Assembly: GCA_004557195.1 (NCBI GenBank)
Contig: SFER01000079.1
Span: forward strand, 1 to 10,773
DNA length: 10,773 nucleotides
Direction: 5' to 3'
Origin: Bacteroidales bacterium
GTDB taxonomy: Bacteria > Bacteroidota > Bacteroidia > Bacteroidales > Muribaculaceae
Shown: piece by piece, positions 5,630 through 10,773 of the stretch
Layout: the number at the start of each line of letters is the position of its first letter
How positions within the stretch are numbered: the first letter of the stretch is position 1
The notes under the pieces: generated by a model
The model's input: the letters and a program-made list of their open reading frames with translations, nothing else
Databases searched by the model: none
Told to the model about the DNA's origin: nothing
Position numbers and translations under genes: made by a program

Positions 5630-6402
5630 TGGAACAGATAACAGTAGTGAAAGTGGGAGGCAAAATCCTGGAGGATGAGGCTACCTTGCAAGCCTTGCTC
5701 CGCGATTTTGCAGCCATCGAAGGGAAGAAAGTGCTCGTGCACGGCGGCGGACGCTCCGCCACCAAGATGGCGGCACGCCTCGGGGTGGAAACAACCATGA
5801 TAGAGGGTCGGAGAGTAACCGACGACGCTATGCTCGACATCGTAACGATGGTGTATGGCGGGCTGGTGAACAAGCAAGTAGTGGCACGCCTCCAGGCTTG
5901 CGGAATCAACGCGCTCGGCGTTACCGGTGCCGACCTCAACCTCATCCACAGCCACAAGCGCCCTGTGGGGGCAGTGGATTATGGTTGGGTGGGCGATGTC
6001 GATGCCGCCGACAGCGATATGCTGGGCAACCTCATTGCGATGGGTGCAGTGCCGGTGGTGGCTCCCCTCACCCACGACGGAATGGGACACCTGCTCAACA
6101 CGAATGCCGACTCGATGGCGGGCGCTGTGGCGACAGCCCTGGCGCGCCTCTTTGATGTGCGCTTGGTGTTCTGCTTCGAGAAGGAGGGGGTGCTGGAGCG
6201 CGAAGACGACGACAGCAGCGTTATCCCCATTATCAACTTGGAAAAATATGCCCGGCTCAAAGCCGATGGCGTGGTGAAAGATGGAATGATTCCAAAACTC
6301 GACAATTCTTTCGACACGCTGCACCGCGGTGTGAAAGAGGTGATTATCACCAAAGCCGCCAACCTCACCGACCTTGCCAAGGGCACTCATATAGTTTTAT
6401 AA
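5629..6402 (+). CDS. argB: Acetylglutamate kinase
   Basis: ArgB phosphorylates the side-chain carboxyl of N-acetylglutamate (possibly N-succinylglutamate in some Bacteroidales), the second step of arginine synthesis, in the cytoplasm. The 257-residue protein has the amino-acid kinase fold motifs: VKVGGKIL with K8 and the G10-G11 pair, VHGGG (37-41), EGRRVTDDAML (59-69), GVTGADLNLI (97-106), TNADSMAG (158-165) and KDGMIPKL (217-224). The length matches the short, ArgB-only form without the N-terminal helix used for arginine feedback control, so it may not be feedback-inhibited by that mechanism. The ATG overlaps the prfB stop by one base (TAATG). A longer open frame upstream from 5482 lies inside prfB and is not the start. 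queF follows after 20 bases. Confidence 0.95.
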   Translation: MEQITVVKVGGKILEDEATLQALLRDFAAIEGKKVLVHGGGRSATKMAARLGVETTMIEGRRVTDDAMLDIVTMVYGGLVNKQVVARLQACGINALGVTGADLNLIHSHKRPVGAVDYGWVGDVDAADSDMLGNLIAMGAVPVVAPLTHDGMGHLLNTNADSMAGAVATALARLFDVRLVFCFEKEGVLEREDDDSSVIPIINLEKYARLKADGVVKDGMIPKLDNSFDTLHRGVKEVIITKAANLTDLAKGTHIVL

Positions 6403-6422
6403 CTCTTTATTCTTTCATCATA

Positions 6423-6896
6423 ATGTCAAGAAGCGACAACGAACTCACCGGGGTGTCTCTCCTGGGCAACCAGAAGGTGAAATACCCCACCGACTATGCT
6501 CCCGAGATGCTCGAATCGTTCAAAAACAAGCATCCCGAGAACGAATATCTCGTTACTTTCCACTGCCCGGAATTTACGAGCCTCTGTCCCAAGACCGGAC
6601 AGCCCGATTTCGGCACTATCATCATCAACTATATCCCGCGCGTGGAGATGGTGGAGAGCAAGAGCCTCAAACTCTATCTTTTCAGTTTCCGCAACCACGG
6701 CGACTTTCATGAAGACTGCGTGAACATAATCATGAAAGACCTCATCCGCCTGCTCGACCCTCGATATATCGAGGTGATTGGCGAATTTATGCCACGCGGC
6801 GGCATCTCTATCTTCCCATTTGCCAACTATGGCGACGCCGACCACCAAGATATGGTGCGCGAGAGGCTGCTCGCCAACTTCCGTAACCGCAAATAG
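6423..6896 (+). CDS. queF: NADPH-dependent preQ0 reductase (7-cyano-7-deazaguanine reductase)
   Basis: QueF reduces the nitrile of preQ0 to the aminomethyl group of preQ1 with two NADPH, the last step before a transglycosylase puts the base into tRNA. The 157-residue length marks the short, YkvM-like (unimodular) type related to GTP cyclohydrolase I. The nucleophilic cysteine C55 and the proton-donor aspartate D62 are in SLCPKTGQPD. The QueF signature appears as ESKSLKLYLFSFR (78-90), and HED follows at 96-98. The ATG at 6423 follows the argB stop by 20 bases, and queC begins 2 bases after the queF stop. The presence of QueF points to tRNA queuosine rather than to DNA deazaguanine modification, which would use preQ0 directly. 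Confidence 0.96.
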   Translation: MSRSDNELTGVSLLGNQKVKYPTDYAPEMLESFKNKHPENEYLVTFHCPEFTSLCPKTGQPDFGTIIINYIPRVEMVESKSLKLYLFSFRNHGDFHEDCVNIIMKDLIRLLDPRYIEVIGEFMPRGGISIFPFANYGDADHQDMVRERLLANFRNRK

Positions 6897-6898
6897 CC

Positions 6899-7558
6899 AT
6901 GGAAAAGAAAGACAGCGTTATAGTGCTTTCGGGAGGGATGGACTCGGTTACACTTCTCCACGACTACGCACAGAGGATAGCCCTCGCGGTTACATTCGAC
7001 TATGGGAGCAACCACAACAAGCGCGAGGCTGTGTGGGCTAAATACCACTGCGACCTGCTCGGCATCGAGCATATAGTGATTCCGCTCGATTTCATGGCTC
7101 AATACTTCAAGAGTTCGCTTCTCGAGGGGGCTGATGCCATTCCCGAGGGGCACTATGCCGACGAGAATATGAAATCGACCGTGGTGCCTTTCCGCAACGG
7201 CATTATGCTCGCCATTGCCTGCGGTCTCGCCGAGAGCCGCAACCTGCAACAGGTGATGATTGCCAACCACTTTGGCGACCACGCCATCTACCCCGACTGC
7301 CGCGCCTCGTTTGTCGAGGCGATGGGCGAGGCGATGAGCGCCGGCACCTATTGCAATGTGCAGATTTTTGCCCCCTACACCAATATCAGCAAGGGGGATA
7401 TCGCCCGCCGCGGCAACGCGCTCGGCATCGACTACTCCACCACATATTCTTGCTACAAGGGTGGCGAGAAGCATTGCGGCAAGTGCGGCACATGCGTCGA
7501 GCGAAAAGAAGCGATGCGCGATGCCGGAATCGACGACACTACCGAATATGAATTTTGA
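6899..7558 (+). CDS. queC: 7-cyano-7-deazaguanine (preQ0) synthase
   Basis: QueC converts 7-carboxy-7-deazaguanine to preQ0 using ATP and ammonia. The 219-residue protein has the ATP-pyrophosphatase P-loop SGGMDSV (11-17), and a C-terminal zinc site of four cysteines at C185, C193, C196 and C199 in SCYKGGEKHCGKCGTCVERK. The central DYGSNHNKRE (34-43) takes the place of the YNQRHxxE-type segment of other QueC proteins and still includes the histidine and the glutamate. The start ATG lies 2 bases after the queF stop and queD begins 11 bases after the queC stop, so translation is probably coupled along the que genes. Confidence 0.96.
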   Translation: MEKKDSVIVLSGGMDSVTLLHDYAQRIALAVTFDYGSNHNKREAVWAKYHCDLLGIEHIVIPLDFMAQYFKSSLLEGADAIPEGHYADENMKSTVVPFRNGIMLAIACGLAESRNLQQVMIANHFGDHAIYPDCRASFVEAMGEAMSAGTYCNVQIFAPYTNISKGDIARRGNALGIDYSTTYSCYKGGEKHCGKCGTCVERKEAMRDAGIDDTTEYEF

Positions 7559-7569
7559 CGCTCCAACCT

Positions 7570-7902
7570 ATGTATTACATCAAGAAAACTATCGAAATAG
7601 CGGCGTGCCATCGCCTATCGCTCAGCTACCCCAGCAAATGCACGCAACTCCACGGCCACAACTGGCTCATCACCATCTACTGCAAGGCTGAGACGCTCAA
7701 CCCCGACGGCATGGTGATTGATTTCACCCATGTGAAGGAGATGATAAAGCAACGTCTCGACCATGCCAACCTCAACGAGGTGTTTACTTTCAACCCCACC
7801 GCCGAAAACATCGCCCGCTGGGTGGTTGACAGCATCGACACTTGCTATCGTGCCGATGTGCAAGAGAGCGAAAACAACATTGCATCTTATGAGGAAGATT
7901 AA
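7570..7902 (+). CDS. queD: 6-carboxy-5,6,7,8-tetrahydropterin synthase
   Basis: QueD turns 7,8-dihydroneopterin triphosphate into 6-carboxytetrahydropterin, the first pathway-specific step of preQ0 synthesis, and belongs to the PTPS fold family. In the 110-residue protein the zinc ligands are H14 (ACHRL), H28 and H30 (LHGHNW), and the catalytic cysteine is C24. The LDHANLN segment (63-69) and PTAEN (77-80), with its pterin-anchoring glutamate, are also present. A TTG at 7555 overlapping the queC stop would add MTLQP, but the ATG at 7570 (MYYIKKTIEI) is the usual family start. The last 14 bases overlap queE in another frame. The GTP cyclohydrolase that makes its substrate is not in the window. 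Confidence 0.95.
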   Translation: MYYIKKTIEIAACHRLSLSYPSKCTQLHGHNWLITIYCKAETLNPDGMVIDFTHVKEMIKQRLDHANLNEVFTFNPTAENIARWVVDSIDTCYRADVQESENNIASYEED

Positions 7903-8482
7903 CGAGATTTTCTACTCGCTCCAGGGTGAAGGGCGCAACACCGGCATGGCGGCGGTGTTTGTGCGCTTCTCGGGGTGCAACTTGCGGTGCAGCTTCTGCG
8001 ACACCGACCACGAGAGCGGCTTGATGATGAGCGACGAGCAGATTGTGGCAGAGGTGAAGAAATATCCACAAGCCGCCATCATCGTGCTCACCGGCGGAGA
8101 GCCTTCGCTCTTTATCGACTACGATTTCGTGGCTCTATTGAAGAAAGAAACCGGCATGAAAATAGCCATCGAGACCAACGGCACTCACCCACTCCCCGAC
8201 AATCTCGACTGGGTTACCCTCTCGCCCAAAACCGGATTCCCGGGAGCCGACGCGGCACCGGTGGTTGTGAAAAAATGCAACGAACTCAAAGTGGTGTATA
8301 TGGGGCAGCCGCTCTCGCCTTACACCAAGGAATATGAAGCGGAATTTTACTACCTGCAACCCTGCGATACTTCGAGTGTGCAGCAAAACCGCTCCAATAT
8401 TCTTGCCACCATCGAGGCTGTGAAAAACAATCCCCAATGGATTCTTTCACTCCAAACCCATAAATTTGTGGGCATCCGCTAA
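7889..8482 (+). CDS. queE: 7-carboxy-7-deazaguanine synthase (radical SAM)
   Basis: QueE rearranges 6-carboxytetrahydropterin into 7-carboxy-7-deazaguanine with S-adenosylmethionine, an iron-sulfur cluster and magnesium. The 197-residue protein starts MRKINEIFYSLQGEG, a family hallmark. The cluster-binding cysteines are C30, C34 and C37 in FSGCNLRCSFCDTDH, a CX3CX2C pattern. The SAM-binding GGEPS is at 69-73, and ETNGT (95-99) follows. At under 200 residues it is one of the more compact members. The ATG lies inside the end of queD (14-base overlap), which excludes the longer frame upstream. It is the last gene of the cluster. Its stop lies 7 bases before the stop of the converging BspA-like gene, leaving no room for a separate terminator between the two. 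Confidence 0.95.
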   Translation: MRKINEIFYSLQGEGRNTGMAAVFVRFSGCNLRCSFCDTDHESGLMMSDEQIVAEVKKYPQAAIIVLTGGEPSLFIDYDFVALLKKETGMKIAIETNGTHPLPDNLDWVTLSPKTGFPGADAAPVVVKKCNELKVVYMGQPLSPYTKEYEAEFYYLQPCDTSSVQQNRSNILATIEAVKNNPQWILSLQTHKFVGIR

Positions 8483-8489
8483 GCGGGGG

Positions 8490-10328
8490 CTACAAGCGTA
8501 GTTTTCGAGTGATGTTGCCTGCACGCAGGATGTAAACACCCGGCGCAGAGTTGACATTGAGTGTGCATGGTCCGATGGCTGTGCCCACAAGCATCCCGCT
8601 CATGCTGAAAAGCTCCACCTTGGTGTTGTCGTTGATGCCGCTCACAGTGATTTCGCCACCGGCAACCGCCACTTGCAGCAACTCGGCATCGGTGGGCACA
8701 ACACCGCTCTCGTCCCATTCCACGATATTCTGAAACTCACGCCACATCGGTGCGTTGCGATATGCCTCCAGCGACCCTTTGGGCACATACACCACCGGTG
8801 TTATAAAATCGGTGAATTCTTTCATTTCAACGCTATTAGGCAACGCTCCCGCCTCGCTCGGATGTAGTTTATTACTTCCATAGCGGTCTTTATAATGTCT
8901 CAAGAATGGAGCAGTTGAGCAATGTAGTTTTATTGTCTTTAATTTCTTTGGATAAATGAAAACATTAATTTTCTTGACATGCTCCCCTATCTCCACGTTC
9001 TCATAATCAAAAACAGCAAAATTATAAAGCATCTGCTCATAAGGGTAAAATATTCTGACATAGTTGTTTTTTTCATAGATTTCCCTTATGTAGCTGTAAT
9101 CATGCACGCATAAAGAACGACCAATATACAGGTTCTCGCCATAATAGTAGCCATACATAGGAGCATTACTATTTTGAGTGAATCCACACATTGTTATATC
9201 AATAGAATCTACCGGTGTTTGCTCTGTAGGGTCGGCAAACCGGAGATTCTTGACAAATCCGTGATCCCAAACCAAATAATTTGGTGTTCCATTTTTATCA
9301 GCCCAACCTCCTCTATTATTATATCTTTGCATCCTTAAATTCAAGGTTGTGAGTGTGCTTGGATAGGTCAGCGACTGTAACGATGTGGACAATGCCCAGA
9401 AAAGGCCGCCAGGCTGGTCGATTACAACTTTTACTCCTTCAGGAATACTCACATCTTCCCTGCCGGGATGATGATACAATGTATCCATATTATGAGAATA
9501 CAATGCCCCATCATGGAATGTGTAATAAGGATTCTCGGGACTTATATCAAAGCCCTCGAATGCATCTTCCCACACAAGGTATCCTTGTAGCACTTTTGCA
9601 GTTTTGGGGATGTATAGTGTTGTAAGCGCATCCAATTTGAACTCCGGATTACCAAAGAATACAGGATATTCACCATCACCATAATTTTGATTAAAATAAC
9701 TCGACGCTCCAATATATGTAATTTGAGGATTATTGCTGAAATCTACCATCTTTAATCGAGGCAAATTCTGCATATATAATTCCGTGCATTGTGCATTAAG
9801 TTTTACCGACTCAAGTTCCGACATGCCGTCTATTTCAACTATCTTACTATTGTCGGGAATGGTAAAAGATTTGACTTTGGTGTTTTTTAATAAATTTCCA
9901 AAATTATCTTTCCCCAACAATGTTACTCTACTCGGGAAATTGATGATTTCCAAGCCTGATTTCCAAAATACATTATAGCAAAAGTTAATTTCATCACCGA
10001 GAAAAACCGCCTCCTTAAGATTCTCACATTCCTTAAAACATCCGTCCTGAAGAGTAGTAATACTTTTAGGAATTATAACTTTCTCTACAAATTTATTTTT
10101 GTTGAATGAGGCGACCTCAGTTACAGTGAACGATTGCCCTTCATATTCAACAGAACCGGGAATCTCAATAACAGATTTTTCAAGTGTGGAACTGCAATAA
10201 ATATATGCCGTATAATCACCATTCAATTTGTATATATAATCACCAATGTGTACATTGGAAATAGGATAACCAAAGATATATTGGGAATAAACAAAAATGG
10301 TAAATACCAATGCGATTAACTTTTTCAT
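8490..10328 (-). CDS. Secreted BspA-like leucine-rich-repeat protein with type IX secretion-like C-terminal tail
   Basis: The 612-residue protein begins with a signal peptide (MKKLIALVFTIFVYSQYIFG, cleavage probably near residue 20). About residues 50-480 hold degenerate LRR_5 (BspA-type) repeats such as IIPKSITTLQDGCFKECENL and IPEGVKVV. At about 514-535 is the VPKGSLEAYRNAPMWREFQ segment that often closes such repeat arrays. From about 545 on, a short beta-rich domain (VELFSMSGMLVG, APGVYILRAG, ending RKLRL) resembles the Por/type A tail that sends proteins through the type IX system to the cell surface. A surface or secreted binding protein is likely, but the ligand is unknown. The first 490 or so codons are AT-rich (about 32-42 percent GC in sampled lines) while the C-terminal 120 codons are about 50-57 percent, like the neighbours. 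That suggests the repeat domain was acquired or diversified separately. Confidence 0.85.
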   Translation of the reverse strand: MKKLIALVFTIFVYSQYIFGYPISNVHIGDYIYKLNGDYTAYIYCSSTLEKSVIEIPGSVEYEGQSFTVTEVASFNKNKFVEKVIIPKSITTLQDGCFKECENLKEAVFLGDEINFCYNVFWKSGLEIINFPSRVTLLGKDNFGNLLKNTKVKSFTIPDNSKIVEIDGMSELESVKLNAQCTELYMQNLPRLKMVDFSNNPQITYIGASSYFNQNYGDGEYPVFFGNPEFKLDALTTLYIPKTAKVLQGYLVWEDAFEGFDISPENPYYTFHDGALYSHNMDTLYHHPGREDVSIPEGVKVVIDQPGGLFWALSTSLQSLTYPSTLTTLNLRMQRYNNRGGWADKNGTPNYLVWDHGFVKNLRFADPTEQTPVDSIDITMCGFTQNSNAPMYGYYYGENLYIGRSLCVHDYSYIREIYEKNNYVRIFYPYEQMLYNFAVFDYENVEIGEHVKKINVFIYPKKLKTIKLHCSTAPFLRHYKDRYGSNKLHPSEAGALPNSVEMKEFTDFITPVVYVPKGSLEAYRNAPMWREFQNIVEWDESGVVPTDAELLQVAVAGGEITVSGINDNTKVELFSMSGMLVGTAIGPCTLNVNSAPGVYILRAGNITRKLRL

Positions 10329-10417
10329 AATTCTATTGATTAATTAAACAATTTGCAGATATGGGGAATTTTGGCAATCTAATAAACTAATCATGTCGTC
10401 TTCCCTATATGTTTATG

Positions 10418-10448
10418 CAAATATAACACATAAAAAAAGAAAAGTCAA
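10418..10448 (-). promoter_or_regulatory. Promoter of the BspA-like gene
   Basis: On the minus strand TATATTTG (10425-10418) matches the -7 consensus, with ATTG-like sequence 20 bp upstream (TTG at 10448-10446) as a weak -33. The leader would be about 80 bases and AT-rich. No clear hairpin or operator is visible in it. Confidence 0.55.
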
Positions 10449-10498
10449 TAGCCGGAGAAAAAAATTAAAAAAAAAAGAAAAAAAGAACATAAAATAAG
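10430..10498. other. A-rich low-complexity tract
   Basis: The plus strand from about 10430 to 10498 is almost all A with scattered G and T; on the minus strand it is a long T-rich run. It separates the promoter of the BspA-like gene from the GC-rich block to the right. It may act as an upstream A-tract element for that promoter, or as the T-rich end of a transcript coming leftward from the GC-rich block. I see no gene in it. Confidence 0.6.
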
Positions 10499-10509
10499 TC
10501 ATTTAGAAC

Positions 10510-10773
10510 AAAAAATCCGGCTGGAGCACTGCGCCTGGGGTATGGTGATCTGCAACCTCCCGAGGTGAGAGATATGCACGCCTATACCATGCGCTGATTC
10601 TTGCCATTTTGGATGAAGCGGAGAGAGCGGACGGTGGCTCGTGTGCTGCGTGTTGATGAAAATTGGGCTTGCTTGGTGCGGCGGCTCCGGGGGCAAGGGG
10701 ATTCAAGGTGCGTGTGCTCCGATGGCGGAGCTTGCGCTGCGTGAGCAGCGGGGGTGTTTTAGATAGGGCCAAT
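10510..10773. other. GC-rich block without a convincing gene, continues past window
   Basis: After the A-rich tract the composition jumps: the lines at 10621 and 10681 are 58 and 70 percent GC. Overlapping frames are open on the minus strand (for example from the window edge to 10503), but they have no clear start, no recognisable domain and biased residues (many P, A, R, S, H), as expected from GC-rich non-coding DNA. Two perfect hairpins lie at 10716-10750, and ACCTC-CC-GAGGT at 10555-10566 could form a third, tight one. A repeated genomic element or a structured RNA seems more likely than a protein gene. Confidence 0.45.
10716..10750. repeat. Two adjacent perfect hairpins
   Basis: GCTCCG-ATGG-CGGAGC (10716-10731) and CGCTGC-GTGA-GCAGCG (10735-10750) each form a 6-bp perfect stem with a 4-base loop, 3 bases apart. 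On the plus strand the second loop is GTGA, a GNRA-type tetraloop, which favours an RNA read rightward. No T-run follows closely (GGGGTGTTTT comes next), so a plain terminator is not well supported. Confidence 0.6.

Noticed and set aside
5605..6390. Long minus-strand frame opposite argB (also 4751-5536 opposite prfB)
   Set aside because: Both lie antisense to clearly conserved genes, show no domain, and come from codon bias of GC-rich genes.
6403..6422. preQ1 riboswitch before queF
   Set aside because: Only 20 AT-rich bases separate argB and queF, too few for any preQ1 riboswitch class.
7555..7569. TTG start for queD overlapping the queC stop
   Set aside because: The ATG at 7570 gives the usual family N-terminus (MYYIKKTIEI); the extra MTLQP is not conserved to my knowledge.
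8476..8505. Shared terminator between queE and the BspA-like gene
   Set aside because: CCGC-TAA-GCGG (8476-8486) and CTAC-AAGC-GTAG followed by TTTT (8490-8505) are very short stems overlapping coding ends; too weak to call.
10503..10772. Minus-strand frame of 89 codons in the right-edge GC-rich block
   Set aside because: No clear start, a second overlapping open frame, and biased residues suggest chance openness in GC-rich DNA; kept only as part of the block description.

Overview
The window looks like chromosomal DNA of a Bacteroidales bacterium, possibly Muribaculaceae. Promoters follow the Bacteroidota pattern (TTTG, 19-20 bp, then TAnnTTTG), Shine-Dalgarno sequences are nearly absent, a BspA-type leucine-rich-repeat protein carries a type IX secretion-like tail, and the conserved genes sit at about 50 percent GC. 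The family-level placement is an inference. No plasmid, phage, transposase or CRISPR gene is visible.

Left part, 1-1460. The first 13 codons of a minus-strand gene sit at the edge. Behind them is a promoter embedded in three near-palindromic motifs spaced exactly 33 bp apart. Next comes a minus-strand pair, a DUF4286 gene followed by ruvC (Holliday junction resolvase), with a strong hairpin in its leader. On the plus strand a textbook promoter drives the SRP (4.5S) RNA. That gene runs directly into the 3' part of a tRNA-Thr(UGU) lacking its 5' end, and then a terminator. The SRP RNA has also lost the 3' partner of its first 15 nt, and the two genes meet at AGTTGGCC, so this is a fusion or deletion junction.

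Middle, 1461-8482. An ArgE-like M20 deacylase (minus) faces away from a tightly packed plus-strand cluster: long-chain acyl-CoA ligase, prfB (release factor 2 with its programmed +1 frameshift), argB, queF, queC, queD and queE. Gaps are 20 bp or less, or the genes overlap, and the only clear promoter lies before the ligase, so this is probably one operon. ArgB and ArgE serve arginine synthesis. QueD, QueE, QueC and QueF together convert 7,8-dihydroneopterin triphosphate to preQ1, the queuosine precursor inserted into tRNA. The GTP cyclohydrolase that starts the pathway is not here.

Right part, 8490-10773. A convergent minus-strand gene encodes the secreted BspA-like protein. Its C-terminal coding part is GC-rich and the rest is AT-rich, which suggests a mosaic origin. 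Upstream lie its promoter, a long A-rich tract, and a GC-rich block without a convincing gene that contains two adjacent perfect hairpins and runs off the window.

The items most worth a second look are the SRP/tRNA fusion, the 33-bp operator array and the GC-rich block at the right edge. The rest is well-known housekeeping content.
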